In this document: in pieces, positions 24,753-34,060 of the stretch
Position numbering within the stretch: the first letter of the stretch is position 1
Layout: each line of letters opens with the position of its first letter
From: Actinomadura rudentiformis
GTDB taxonomy: Bacteria; Actinomycetota; Actinomycetes; Streptosporangiales; Streptosporangiaceae
Assembly (NCBI RefSeq): GCF_008923185.1
Contig: NZ_WBMT01000003.1
Span: 372,001 to 436,000, forward strand
Direction: 5' to 3'
Length of the DNA: 64,000 nucleotides
Program-made: the position numbers and the translations under genes
Notes under the pieces: model-generated
Database searches by the model: none
Told to the model about the DNA's origin: nothing
What the model saw: only the letters and a program-made list of their open reading frames with translations

Positions 24753-25539
24753 AGTTGGGTTTCCGGCGTTCGAGGAACGCCGCGACGCCCTCGGCCACAT
24801 CACCGCCCGCGACGACCTCATCCAGCCATGCCCGTACGCGCTGCTCCACCGGAGCGCCGGCGGCGATGGCGTCGACGATCTCCTTGGTCGCCTGCTGCGT
24901 GAGGAGGGAACGGGAGGCCAGCGTGGCGGTGAACTCCGCGACCCGCGCGCGCAGCGATCCGGCGGGGACCACCTCGTCCAGGAGCCCGATGCGGAGGGCG
25001 TGCTCGGTACCGATGAGGTCGGCGGAGTAGAGCAGGTACTTGGCGGCCGCCGGGCCGACGAGCCGCACGATGCGCGTCGTCGCGGACGCCGGGTAGACGA
25101 TGCCTAGCTTGGCCGGGGTGATGCCGAACCGCGCGCCCTCCGCCGCGAAGCGCAGGTCGCACGCGGCCGCGAGCTGGCAGCCGCCGCCCACGCAGAAGCC
25201 CTCGATGGCCGCGATGGTGGGCTTGGGGAACGCGGCGAGGGCCTCCTCGGCCTTCGTCGACAGGTGCCCCTCGTCGTGCCGGTTGATGTCGGCGAGCTCG
25301 CCGATGTCCGCGCCCGCGCAGAAGTCGCCGCCGGCGCCGGTGAGGACGACGACGCGCACGGACGGATCAGCCGCCAGCCGGTCCAGCAGCACGGGCAGCT
25401 CGCGCCACATCTCCGCCGTCATGGCGTTGCGCTTGGCGGGCCGGTCGATCGTGATCGTGCCGACGCCTTCCGCCACGTCAGCGCGCAGGCTCTGCTCATC
25501 TGCCACCGGCCCATCTGCCACCGGCTGCTCATCGGGCAT
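24727..25539 (-). CDS. Enoyl-CoA hydratase/isomerase family protein
   Basis: The protein has 270 residues of the crotonase fold. ITIDRPAKRNAMTAEMW, VVVLTGAGGDFCAGADIGELA (oxyanion hole) and AFPKPTIAAIEGFCVGGGCQLAAACDLRFAAE (second oxyanion strand) are textbook. FGITPAKLGIVYPASATTRI lies where catalytic Glu residues often sit; here the region lacks one of the usual Glu residues, so the exact reaction is open. The protein acts on acyl-CoA esters in the cytoplasm. It starts at ATG 25539 after GAGGGGGAG and is convergent with the coiled-coil gene. Confidence 0.88.
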   Translation of the reverse strand: MPDEQPVADGPVADEQSLRADVAEGVGTITIDRPAKRNAMTAEMWRELPVLLDRLAADPSVRVVVLTGAGGDFCAGADIGELADINRHDEGHLSTKAEEALAAFPKPTIAAIEGFCVGGGCQLAAACDLRFAAEGARFGITPAKLGIVYPASATTRIVRLVGPAAAKYLLYSADLIGTEHALRIGLLDEVVPAGSLRARVAEFTATLASRSLLTQQATKEIVDAIAAGAPVEQRVRAWLDEVVAGGDVAEGVAAFLERRKPNFTWSAPTR

Positions 25540-25661
25540 CGGCTCCCCCTCGGGTCTCGCTACGGCGCGCGGTCATCGTACGTACCCGGAGATCTCGACC
25601 CCGAGACCGGGCCGGGGATTCTCCGCCCTGCGGACGATGACACGCCGCCCGATGTACACCC

Positions 25662-25685
25662 AGGGGTGAGATGTAAGACACCCCT
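25662..25685. promoter_or_regulatory. Seven-base inverted repeat upstream of the PEP-synthase-like gene
   Basis: AGGGGTG (25662-25668) and CACCCCT (25679-25685) are exact inverted copies 10 bases apart, in the promoter interval of the next + gene, about 73 bases before its start. It could be an operator or a small RNA stem. Confidence 0.4.
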
Positions 25686-25757
25686 TACGAGGGAGGAATT
25701 CACCGGGGGTTCAGCGGATTCTAAATGGACGGGCGGCCCCGAGGATCGGAGTTCGTG

Positions 25758-27857
25758 GTGCCACAAAGCACACGCGTCTTCTGGACCATTCAACTCGACG
25801 ACGTCATGGCGTCCGCCGCCGACTGGGCTGGGGCCAAGGCCGCCAATCTCGCCCGCGCGGCGCGGCACGACCTGCCCGTACTGCCCGGGTTCGTCATCCC
25901 GGTGAGAAGCGACACCACGAGCGCCGAAGCCGATGGCGATCGCTATCTGCACACCGGCGAGCTGCGCGAGGCCTGGGCGAAGCTGAGCCGTGGCGGTGAG
26001 ATCCCACTGGTCGTCCGTTCGTCCTCCACGATGGAGGACGGCGTGGTCTCCTCGATGGCCGGACGGTTCGTCTCGGTGCTCGACGTGACCGGCTGGGAAC
26101 CCTTCCTGACCGCAGTCGGCGCCGTCCAGGAGTCGTCTTCGGCCCCCGGCACGATGGCCGTGCTGGTCCAGCCGCAGCTGACGGCGGCGGCCGGCGGAGT
26201 GATGTTCGGCGCCGACCCGGTGGACGGCCGGACCGACCGCGTGATCGTCTCGGCGGTGCCCGGCGGGCCGCAGGCCCTGGTCGGCGGCGAGGTCAACGGC
26301 ACCCGGTACGCGCTCACGCGACGCGGCCGCGTCATCAGCGTCGAGCACGACGACGGCAGGTCCACCGGCGACTCCGGCGACACCGGCGAGGTGGATCAGG
26401 GGCCGCTGACCCGGATGCAGTTGCGAGCGCTGGCGCGGCTGGCGGCGAAGGCGGCGGCCGTGTTCGGCGGGCCGCAGGACGTGGAGTTCGCCTTCGACCA
26501 CGACGGACGGCTCTGGTTGCTGCAGAGCCGTCCGGTGACCGCGCTCGCGCCCGTCCCGCCACGACGGGCGACGCTGCTCGGTCCGGGGCCTGTCGCCGAG
26601 ACGCTGCCCGATCCGCTCGCCCCGCTGGAGGAGGACCTCTGGCTCGCGCCGCTGAACCACGGCATCGGCGAGGCGCTGGCCACCGCCGGTGCGGTGTCCC
26701 GGCGGGCGCTGCGCAAGAGCCCGACCGTGCTCGCGGTCGGCGGCCGGGCGGCGGCCGACCTGCAGCGGCTGGGGGCCGCTCCAGGACGCCGGTCCCGGCT
26801 GCGGATGCTCAACCCGGTGCCCGCCGTACGGCGGCTGTCGGTGGCCTGGCGGGTCGGACGGCTCCGCGCCGACCTGCCGGACCTTGCGGCGCAGACGGCG
26901 GCGGCGGTGGACGCCGACCTCGCGGCCGTGCCGCCGCTCGCCGAGATCACCGATGCGCAGCTCATCGCGGCGCTGCGCTGGACCCGGGCGGCGCTCGCCG
27001 CCCTGCACGGACAGGAGGCACTCGCGGGGTCGTTGCTCTCCGAGGGCACCGGCGGTGACACCGGCAGTGCGGCCGCACAGGGGCTGGCCGCGCTGCACCG
27101 GGGGCGCTCCCGTGGCCAGGACGACGCGCAACTCCTGGCCGCGGAACCCACCGTCCTCGCCCTGACCCCGCCCGCCATCACCTCCGCGCCGCGCCTTCCG
27201 GCCGTGACCGCCGACCCGCTCGACCCGCCCGCCGTCACCGGGACACTGCCACCGCGCGAGATCCTGCGGCTCCGGATCCGCTGGGTCCAGGAGCTGGGCG
27301 CGCGGCTCGCGTGGGCGGCAGGGCAACGGCTCACGGCGTCGGGAGTGCTGCCGTCACCCGAGCTCGTCCGGACGCTGCGCTTCGACGAGCTCGACAATGC
27401 GCTCACCAGCGGCGCGACCATCGACCGCCGCCCCGTGCCGCCGCCGCGTTCCGCGCCGCTGCCCACCGTGTTCCGGCTGGCGGGCGACCGGATCGTGGCG
27501 GAGGCCGCGCCGACAGGGGACGGGGCGCGTCCCGCGGGCGGCGGCCGGGGCTCCGGGCCGGTGCACTCCGGCCCGGACGCTCCCCCGGCAGGATCGGTGC
27601 TCGTCGTCGACACCCTCCGGCCGTCCCTCGCCACCTCCCTGCCGAAGCTGGCCGGGCTGGTCGCCGAGACCGGCAGCCCGCTCTCCCACCTGGCGATCCT
27701 CGCGCGCGAACTGAACGTCCCAACGGTCGTCGGCCTCCGCGGCGCGCTGGATCGTTTCCCGCCCGGCACCGACCTCCTGGTGGACGGCGACACCGGCCGG
27801 GTCGAGATCCTCGCGCTGGTCGCCGACCAGCGACCGGACGAGGAGTCGGTGGCGTGA
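25758..27857 (+). CDS. PEP synthase/rifampin phosphotransferase-like protein
   Basis: The protein has 699 residues. The N-terminal 270 residues form a PPDK-type ATP-binding domain (AGAKAANLARAARHDLPVLPGFVIP, PLVVRSSSTMEDGVVSSMAGRFVS, QDVEFAFDHDGRLWLLQSRPV). The middle (300-590) is Ala/Arg/Leu-rich and unlike PEP synthase. The end has the swivelling phospho-His domain (GLVAETGSPLSHLAILARELNVPTVVG, His in LSHLAI). The ATP-middle-His order is that of rifampin phosphotransferases, but the middle is not clearly a drug-binding domain, so the substrate is unknown. GTG 25758 with CGGAG is preferred over ATG 25725. Confidence 0.8.
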   Translation: MPQSTRVFWTIQLDDVMASAADWAGAKAANLARAARHDLPVLPGFVIPVRSDTTSAEADGDRYLHTGELREAWAKLSRGGEIPLVVRSSSTMEDGVVSSMAGRFVSVLDVTGWEPFLTAVGAVQESSSAPGTMAVLVQPQLTAAAGGVMFGADPVDGRTDRVIVSAVPGGPQALVGGEVNGTRYALTRRGRVISVEHDDGRSTGDSGDTGEVDQGPLTRMQLRALARLAAKAAAVFGGPQDVEFAFDHDGRLWLLQSRPVTALAPVPPRRATLLGPGPVAETLPDPLAPLEEDLWLAPLNHGIGEALATAGAVSRRALRKSPTVLAVGGRAAADLQRLGAAPGRRSRLRMLNPVPAVRRLSVAWRVGRLRADLPDLAAQTAAAVDADLAAVPPLAEITDAQLIAALRWTRAALAALHGQEALAGSLLSEGTGGDTGSAAAQGLAALHRGRSRGQDDAQLLAAEPTVLALTPPAITSAPRLPAVTADPLDPPAVTGTLPPREILRLRIRWVQELGARLAWAAGQRLTASGVLPSPELVRTLRFDELDNALTSGATIDRRPVPPPRSAPLPTVFRLAGDRIVAEAAPTGDGARPAGGGRGSGPVHSGPDAPPAGSVLVVDTLRPSLATSLPKLAGLVAETGSPLSHLAILARELNVPTVVGLRGALDRFPPGTDLLVDGDTGRVEILALVADQRPDEESVA

Positions 27858-28867
27858 ACGGCACGACGGTGAAAGGCACCACGCGTCTGGTCTACGCCGG
27901 ACTGGGCGCGATGGTGGTCTTCACCGGTGGCTATGTCGTGGTCTACCTGGCGCGCTGGGAGTGGCAGCGCGCCCTGATGGCGGGTGAGCTCCTGCTGATC
28001 AGCCTGGTCGTCCTGCTCGCGGTCGCGGGCGCGCACCGGCTGGCGCGGCTGGAGCGACGCCTGAGCCTGCTGATCGAGAACACGCTGATCGAGAACACGC
28101 AGGGCCGGCCTGCGCCGCCCGGCGTCCACGAGCCTCGCCTGTCCGCCGTTCCGTCACCGCGGGAAGCCGAACGGTCCTACGCGGCGGGCGAGGAGGCGGC
28201 TGAGACGCCGAGCTTCCGGTGGCTTGCGCCCGAGCCGGAGTCGTACAAGGTCTTCATCCCCGTGCTGCTCGGCGCGGGGATCATGGTGTCCGGCCTCGCG
28301 GCACTCGTGGAACGCATGGCGGCGGCGCTCGGCGGTTCCGCGCGCCGGGCCGGCGCCGGGTCCGGGACGGCCTTCGGGCAGGTACGGGCACCGGCGTCTC
28401 TCGCCCTTCCTTCGGGCGGCGTCCTCGCGGGCGCGCCGGACCTGTCGCCCCCGCCCGGTCCCGACCGCCGCCGGCGGCTCAAGGTGGCGGCGATCGCGCT
28501 GGCGGTCCTCGCGGTCGCCGCGCTGATCGTCATCGAGATGGCGGAGCACACGCAGGATCGGCCGGACTCGCCCGTCGACGCCGCCGCCAGCACGCTCATC
28601 ATCGAGGCCAGCACCAACGGCCCGACCGGAGCCGCCACCGTCGACCCGCTGGCCACACGGCTGTGGGAGTACTGCCGGGGCTCGACCAGGCCGTACCTGG
28701 ACAAGGGCGGCCTCGCGCCGCTCGGCGACCGGCAGTACGCGCTCGTCGTGCGGCCCGCGCTGGGCGAGCACGCGCTGCGGCGGCTGCGCGGGTGCCTGGA
28801 GGACGCGGTCATCGACCACGGCTCGTTCCGCGTCGTCTCCGTCCAGCCCGAGCCCGCAGACGACTGA
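27854..28867 (+). CDS. Membrane protein coupled to the PEP-synthase-like gene
   Basis: The protein has 337 residues with four hydrophobic helices: VYAGLGAMVVFTGGYVVVYL (about 13-32), AGELLLISLVVLLAVAGA (about 43-60), VFIPVLLGAGIMVSGLAALV (about 136) and VAAIALAVLAVAALIVIEM (about 214). The C-terminal 105 residues lie beyond the last helix and contain YCRGSTRPYLDKGGLAPLGDRQYALVVRPALGEHALRRLRGCLED, a small domain with two Cys that recurs in membrane proteins of this kind. It begins with GTG inside the stop of the preceding gene (GTGA), so the two proteins are co-produced. Function unknown. Confidence 0.78.
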   Translation: MNGTTVKGTTRLVYAGLGAMVVFTGGYVVVYLARWEWQRALMAGELLLISLVVLLAVAGAHRLARLERRLSLLIENTLIENTQGRPAPPGVHEPRLSAVPSPREAERSYAAGEEAAETPSFRWLAPEPESYKVFIPVLLGAGIMVSGLAALVERMAAALGGSARRAGAGSGTAFGQVRAPASLALPSGGVLAGAPDLSPPPGPDRRRRLKVAAIALAVLAVAALIVIEMAEHTQDRPDSPVDAAASTLIIEASTNGPTGAATVDPLATRLWEYCRGSTRPYLDKGGLAPLGDRQYALVVRPALGEHALRRLRGCLEDAVIDHGSFRVVSVQPEPADD

Positions 28868-29185
28868 ACGGCCGGCTCAGCGGCCGGCTTGGCGCCTGGC
28901 CCAGCGGCCGGCATGAAACACGTCACCACGTCGGGGAATGCGCGACGGCCACGTTGTGCTGTACTGTCAAAGTAACGCCTTCGTGATCCGTGACACGTTG
29001 ATGACGAACCGAAGGTGTCTCTTCCCCGCCCGGGCCATCTGAGCGTCCGGAGATGCGAGTTCCCCATTCATCATCGCCCAGGATCCGTTGCAGGCCCCGG
29101 GCCTCCGCACCGAGGGAGCCACCGTCAGCCCGGCGAACCGAGCTGCTGTACCTCCGCTCTTCTCAGGTGTGCAGAAGGGATGCAC
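28868..29185 (+). promoter_or_regulatory. Long leader/promoter interval of rho
   Basis: Some 318 bases without a gene precede rho. The first part is more AT-rich (TTGTGCTGTACTGTCAAAG near 28954) and is the likely promoter; the rest would be a leader of about 200 bases. Long leaders are usual for rho, which commonly limits its own transcription. I see no defined hairpin of known class here. Confidence 0.5.
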
Positions 29186-30427
29186 ATGCCCGACACCACC
29201 ACCACGATCACGGCCGAGCGCTCCAAGCAGGCCTCCAAGACTCAGGCCCCCAGGAGTCAGGCCGCCAGAACTCAGGCCGCCAGGACCCAGGCGGCCAAGA
29301 CTCAGGCCACCCCCGGCGACGATCTGATCCTTCCCTTCCACGGCATCCTGGCCGTCGAGGACAAGCACGCGTTCGTGCGGACCAGCGGATACCTGTCCGG
29401 ACCGGACGACGTCTACGTGTCGCTCGCCCAGATCAAGGCGAGCGGCCTGCGCCCCGGTGACGCCGTCGCCGGCACCGCACGCGCACCGCGTTCGGGCAGG
29501 GAGAAGTACAACGCCCTGGTCCACGTCGAGACGGTCAACGGCATCACGCCCAAGGAGGCGGCCGGCCGGCCCGAGTTCGGCAAGCTGACCCCGCTGTACC
29601 CGGACGAGCGGCTGCGGCTGGACACCGGCGCCATGGCGACCCGCGTCATCGACCTCGTCTCGCCGATCGGCAAGGGCCAGCGCGGCCTCATCGTGTCGCC
29701 GCCGAAGGTCGGCAAGACGATGATCATGCAGTCGCTCGCCAACTCCATCGCCGAGAACAACCCCGAGTGCCACCTCATGGTCCTCCTCATCGACGAGCGG
29801 CCGGAGGAGGTCACCGACATGCAGCGGACCGTCCGCGGCGAGGTCATCCACTCGACCTTCGACAAGCCCGCCCAGGCGCACACGGCGCTGGCCGAGCTGG
29901 CCGTCGAACGGGCCAAGCGCCTGGTCGAGCTCGGCCACGACGTGGTCATGCTGCTCGACTCCATCACCCGGCTCGGCCGGGCCTACAACCTCGCGGCTCC
30001 CTCCAGCAGCCGCATCCTGGCGGGCGGCGTGGCGGCGACCGCGATCTACCCGCCCAAGAAGTTCTTCGGCGCCGCCCGCAACATCGAGAACGGCGGCTCG
30101 CTGACCATCCTCGCCACGGCCCTCGTCGAGACCGGCTCGCGCATGGACGACGTGTTCTTCGAGGAGTACAAGGGCACCGGCAACATGGAGCTCAAGCTCG
30201 ACCGTGGCCTGGCCGACAAGCGGATCTTCCCCGCGGTCGACATCGACGCCTCCGGCACCCGCCGCGAAGAGCTGCTGATGTCCTCCGAAGAGCTGACGCT
30301 CAACTGGCGGCTCCGCCGCGTTCTCCAGGGCCTTGAACGGCAGCAGGCCATCGAGGTGCTTCTGGACAAGATGAAGGACACCTCGTCCAACGCCGAGTTC
30401 CTGCTCAAGGTGCAGCAGACGACCTGA
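29186..30427 (+). CDS. rho: Transcription termination factor Rho, short form
   Basis: The protein has 413 residues. The first 45 residues are Gln/Ala/Thr/Lys-rich with a repeated (A)RTQA unit. The RNA-binding OB fold (46-118) has FHGILAVEDKHAFVRTSGYL and DDVYVSLAQIKASGLRPGD. The RecA-type motor has Walker A SPPKVGKT (171-178), VLLIDERPEEVTDM, Walker B VVMLLDSITRLGRAYN and the R-loop stretch KKFFGAARNIENGGSLTI. The long acidic/basic N-terminal insertion typical of actinobacterial Rho (which are often over 600 residues) is absent, so this may be a second, minimal Rho. ATG 29186 is set by GAAGGG six bases upstream. Confidence 0.95.
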   Translation: MPDTTTTITAERSKQASKTQAPRSQAARTQAARTQAAKTQATPGDDLILPFHGILAVEDKHAFVRTSGYLSGPDDVYVSLAQIKASGLRPGDAVAGTARAPRSGREKYNALVHVETVNGITPKEAAGRPEFGKLTPLYPDERLRLDTGAMATRVIDLVSPIGKGQRGLIVSPPKVGKTMIMQSLANSIAENNPECHLMVLLIDERPEEVTDMQRTVRGEVIHSTFDKPAQAHTALAELAVERAKRLVELGHDVVMLLDSITRLGRAYNLAAPSSSRILAGGVAATAIYPPKKFFGAARNIENGGSLTILATALVETGSRMDDVFFEEYKGTGNMELKLDRGLADKRIFPAVDIDASGTRREELLMSSEELTLNWRLRRVLQGLERQQAIEVLLDKMKDTSSNAEFLLKVQQTT

Positions 30428-30445
30428 GCCTCTGCGCGCTCGGTG

Positions 30446-31978
30446 TCACGATCGCTCGGGCCGGAAGGTCTGGAGGATCTCGTCATACTGTCGCTGCCCG
30501 GGTGTCCAGCGGGAGTCCGGTGCGAAGAAGTAGAACTCATAGCCGGCCGTGCGGCTGCGCAGACCGTGCCGGTCCTTCTCCCAGGTGAACTCCCACTCCG
30601 CGCCGCCCTTCGAGAGCTCGGGCACGGGCTCCAGGCGCAGTCTCCGGTAGCCGGGGTACGACCGTTCGTTGACCTCCCTGCGTTCGGCCGACCGGAGCCC
30701 CTCCAGCGCGTCGCCGCGGACCGGAGAGATGCGCAGACCTTGCCGCCTGCCGGGGTCGCTCCACTGAACGCCCCCCGGCACCCGTTCGCGCTTCCAGCCG
30801 GACGGCACCTTCACCGAGTAGCCGTCTGACTCGTGGTACCTGACGCTCGTGGCCACCGGGACCCCGGAACCGGGCCGCAGCAACGCCAGGGCGGCGCTCT
30901 GGCCCACCGAGTTCCACCGCGCGGTCCAGGCGCCCATCGCGCCGACGAGCAAGGCCATGGTGGCCACACTGATGACCACGCCGATCCTCGGACGGTCGGC
31001 CACCGCCACCATCGCCAGTGCTCCGCGCCAGAACGAAGCCTCCTCGCTGGATCTCTCCGCCGCCCCGCCGGCCTTCGCGGCGGCCGCGGCCCCCGCGACC
31101 CCGGCCGCCTCCGCCGCCGCGGCGGCCGCCACGGCCCTCTCGGGCGCCGTCCCGGGTGTGCATCCGGAGAGCACGACGTCGGTCAACCGGCACGAGGTCT
31201 CGGCCAGCGAGAGCCTGTCATCGGCTTCCTGACGCAACAGGCCGTCGATCACCGGTGCGAGCGGTCCCGCGCGCGCGGGCGGTTCGTACTCCCCCATGAG
31301 CACCGCGACCATCGAGGCCAGCGCATGGCAGCGCAGGAAGGGGGAGCGGCCCTCGACGGCGGCGTAGAGCGTCGCGCCCAGCGACCACAGGTCGGACGCC
31401 TCGACGCTCGGTTCGCCCCGCACCCGTTCGGGTGACAGGTACGCGGGCGACCCCTCGATCCCGGCGACGATCGTGTCCGCGATCTCGCGACCCTCGTGCA
31501 TGTGCACGGCCAGCCCGAAGTCGGTGAGCAGTACCCGGCCGTCCTCGCAGACGAGCACGTTGCTGGGCTTCACGTCGCGGTGCAGGATGCCGGCGCCGTG
31601 CGCGACACGCAGCACGCCGAGGACCGCCACGCCGATCTCGGCGGCGCGGTGCGGGGCGAGCGGACCGTCCTCGCTGAGGATCTGGTGCAACGACCGGGCC
31701 TCGAGGAACTCCATGACGATCCAGGGGCGGCCGTTCTCGATGACGATGTCGTGGACGGCCACCACGCCCGGGTGCCGCAGCGCCGCCGTGGCGCGGGCCT
31801 CCTCGATGAGACGGCGGCACAGCACGCGGCGCTCGCCGATGGTCCGGCGTTCGGGCAGGTGTACTTCCTTGATGGCCACGTCGCGGTCGAGCATCTCGTC
31901 ATAGGCGCGCCAGACAGTTCCCATCCCTCCGCTGCCCATCACCGAGAGCATCCGATACCGCTGCGCGAGGGGTACCAT
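30446..31978 (-). CDS. Membrane Ser/Thr protein kinase
   Basis: The protein has 510 residues. The kinase domain (8-270) is complete: GSGGMGTVWRAYD (P-loop), Lys37 in VAIKEVHLPE, HRDVKPSN (133-140, catalytic Asp135), DFGLA (153-157) and SPAYLSPERVRGE. An Ala-rich linker (about 290-330) leads to one membrane helix (IGVVISVATMALLVGAMGAW). The outer domain of about 130 residues (SDGYSVKVPSGWKRERVPGGVQWSD...) resembles beta-rich extracellular parts of other actinobacterial kinases; there are no PASTA repeats. I start at ATG 31978, which has GGAGAG upstream. It is convergent with rho. Ligand unknown. Confidence 0.93.
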   Translation of the reverse strand: MVPLAQRYRMLSVMGSGGMGTVWRAYDEMLDRDVAIKEVHLPERRTIGERRVLCRRLIEEARATAALRHPGVVAVHDIVIENGRPWIVMEFLEARSLHQILSEDGPLAPHRAAEIGVAVLGVLRVAHGAGILHRDVKPSNVLVCEDGRVLLTDFGLAVHMHEGREIADTIVAGIEGSPAYLSPERVRGEPSVEASDLWSLGATLYAAVEGRSPFLRCHALASMVAVLMGEYEPPARAGPLAPVIDGLLRQEADDRLSLAETSCRLTDVVLSGCTPGTAPERAVAAAAAAEAAGVAGAAAAAKAGGAAERSSEEASFWRGALAMVAVADRPRIGVVISVATMALLVGAMGAWTARWNSVGQSAALALLRPGSGVPVATSVRYHESDGYSVKVPSGWKRERVPGGVQWSDPGRRQGLRISPVRGDALEGLRSAERREVNERSYPGYRRLRLEPVPELSKGGAEWEFTWEKDRHGLRSRTAGYEFYFFAPDSRWTPGQRQYDEILQTFRPERS

Positions 31979-32043
31979 CCGTTCTCTCCCCATGTGGTGG
32001 TTATGCGCCCGAGGCATCCCAAGCCACACTCGCCACGGCGGAA

Positions 32044-33087
32044 TCATTTCTTGACCAATGTCCGGGTTAGCTCCAAAGCGTCGCTTTTCTTGCGCCTCCG
32101 ACGCAATGTCCAACCTGTCCACGCAAGGCCGCCTGCAGGTACTTCGATCGCATACGTGTAGAAGGAGTAAAGAATCGTCGCTGCGGCGGCGGGCGCCGCG
32201 GGCACACCGAAATGCACGAGCAACGCGGCGGTGCCGGTCTCGCTGATGCCCGCCCCGCTCGGCGTGATGACGGCGGTGGTGAGCATCCGGTTGATGGCGA
32301 AGACGGCGACGACCTCGGCGAGGCCTATATCGGCCGTCACCGCGAAGAGACAACCTTTCAAAAGCAGTGCCTGCAACAGCAGGTAGGCCACCATGCCGGC
32401 GGTGAGGCCCCGCCAGCCGGTGCGCAGCACGCCGACGGTCTTGTGACGTACGTCGAGCATCGCGCCGTCCGCGCGTGACACCAGCCCGCGCAGCCGGAGG
32501 GGCAGTCGTCGCACGGCGCCGCGCAACCACCGGTCCACCGTGCGCGCAGCCACCTCGGAGCGGAGTGCGAGCACGAGCAGGACGACGATCCCGACCAGAG
32601 CGGCGGCGGCGAGCGCCACCATCACGGCCATCCGCCGGTCGGGCAGCTCACCCGCGATCAGGAGCGCCACCATGCCCACCGCCGGGAGCAGCAGCCGCGA
32701 CAGGACGTTCCAGACGCCAGTGACGAGCGTGGACACCGCGATCGCCGCGTTACGGTGGCCCCAGCCGCGGGCCATGGCGAACGTGACGGCCACGCCGGCC
32801 GCGCCGCCGAAGGGGAGCAGGTTGCTCACCGCGCTGCCGACGGCGTTCAGCATGAACGCGTGCAGGTGGGTCAGGCCCGGCAGCGATGACGTGAGCACGA
32901 ACGTGTAGGCCGAGAGCCCGCCCAGCCACAGCAGGGTCAGCAAAGCGATCTCAATGGTGCTGAGACCGCCGATCTCAGTGACGATCTCCTTCCAGTTCAC
33001 CCCGACCACGTAGGGAAGGGCGATCAGGAGTGCCGCGGCGCCGAGGAGCGAGACGGCTGATAGAACGACTCTCGCCGGCCTGCTCAA
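32044..33087 (-). CDS. YbhN/LPG-synthase TM-like (UPF0104) membrane protein
   Basis: The protein has 347 residues with about eight membrane helices. LLPFGGAAGVAVTFAMARGWG, AAIAVSTLVTGVWNVLSRLLLP and INRMLTTAVITPSGAGISETGTAALLVHFGVP are hallmark stretches of the lysylphosphatidylglycerol synthetase TM/UPF0104 family, many of which are lipid flippase-like proteins. It has no C-terminal synthetase domain. The start is a TTG overlapping the stop of the upstream PIG-L gene (TTGA). With the PIG-L deacetylase and the divergent GT4 enzyme it forms a small envelope-glycoconjugate set. Confidence 0.85.
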   Translation of the reverse strand: MSRPARVVLSAVSLLGAAALLIALPYVVGVNWKEIVTEIGGLSTIEIALLTLLWLGGLSAYTFVLTSSLPGLTHLHAFMLNAVGSAVSNLLPFGGAAGVAVTFAMARGWGHRNAAIAVSTLVTGVWNVLSRLLLPAVGMVALLIAGELPDRRMAVMVALAAAALVGIVVLLVLALRSEVAARTVDRWLRGAVRRLPLRLRGLVSRADGAMLDVRHKTVGVLRTGWRGLTAGMVAYLLLQALLLKGCLFAVTADIGLAEVVAVFAINRMLTTAVITPSGAGISETGTAALLVHFGVPAAPAAAATILYSFYTYAIEVPAGGLAWTGWTLRRRRKKSDALELTRTLVKK

Positions 33088-33947
33088 CCGTCGGCCACAT
33101 CGCCGAACGCGGAGACGTTGGGCTCGGGCACCGGACGGGCGCCCTGCCGTGCCGCCGGCCAGGCCTGCAGCGGATGGCCGAGCACGGTTCCTTGTGACAG
33201 GTCCCGCCGTACGTACCACTCGGTGCCGAGTGCATGCCGGAACAGCGCCCGCGGCAGCTTGAGCAACGCCGCCAGGGTGCGGATCGAGTCGCCCCCCGTG
33301 GCCTGGGTCGCATGCGCCTCCATGGCGGCGCGCTTGGCCTCCGCGTACGCCGCGACCTTGACGCGATGCGTGATCTGGTAGCTCGGCACGTACGTGCTTT
33401 CGAAGCTCCGCACGTCCAGCGCGCGAGGCGCCAGCCGCAGCCGTGCGAGCGGGCGGAGGACGCGCAGCAGCAGATCACGGTCGACGGTCGCCTCCAGGAC
33501 CACCGGTGTCTCGGCCAGCCGCGCCGCCTCGACGCCGACACGGTGCACCTGGACGTGGTCGGGATGTCCATAGCCCCCCGCCGGGTCGTACACGGTGAGA
33601 AGGTCCGCGCGTTCCTGGCGGAGCAGTTCGGCGAGCCGGGCAGCGGCCTCAGCCACGTTCGCACTCGCGAAGCCGCCCGGAGCGTTCCCGTCCAACCCGG
33701 AGTCCTGGTAGCCGAGGAACACCACTCTGGAGCAGCCAAGCGCGCGTGCCGACGCGTGCAGTTCGTCTGTACGGGCCTCCCCGAGCGAACGCCCGTCGCC
33801 GTCCTCCGCCGCGAGGCCCCTTTCTCCAGCGGTGGCGACCACAAGCACCGTGCGGTGCCCTTCGGCCGCCAGCCGGGCCATCGTTCCCGCCGTGAGAAGT
33901 GCCTCGTCATCGGGATGGGCGTGGAAGAAGACACAGGTCCGTCGCAC
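33084..33947 (-). CDS. PIG-L family N-acetyl sugar deacetylase
   Basis: The protein has 287 residues. The zinc-binding N-terminus HAHPDDEALLTAGT (9-22) and the later HPDHVQVHRVG are the conserved metal and catalytic motifs of the PIG-L/MshB/LmbE family, which removes the N-acetyl group of GlcNAc-containing molecules. The C-terminal 100 residues (SYQITHRVKVAAYAEAKRAAMEAH, GTEWYVRRD) are like MCA/MshB-type members. It starts at GTG 33947. It is co-transcribed with the flippase-like gene behind it and divergent from a GT4 transferase, so it probably acts on a sugar that enzyme attaches. Confidence 0.9.
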   Translation of the reverse strand: MRRTCVFFHAHPDDEALLTAGTMARLAAEGHRTVLVVATAGERGLAAEDGDGRSLGEARTDELHASARALGCSRVVFLGYQDSGLDGNAPGGFASANVAEAAARLAELLRQERADLLTVYDPAGGYGHPDHVQVHRVGVEAARLAETPVVLEATVDRDLLLRVLRPLARLRLAPRALDVRSFESTYVPSYQITHRVKVAAYAEAKRAAMEAHATQATGGDSIRTLAALLKLPRALFRHALGTEWYVRRDLSQGTVLGHPLQAWPAARQGARPVPEPNVSAFGDVADG

Positions 33948-34060
33948 GGAATCAGGATTCCCTGATCAACTTGAAGATCATGCCTGCGTTCGGTCAAACC
34001 TGAACCACCAGGACGGCGCGAGCCGTGTCCGGGGCCCGCCGCGACCAACACTTCGGTGGG

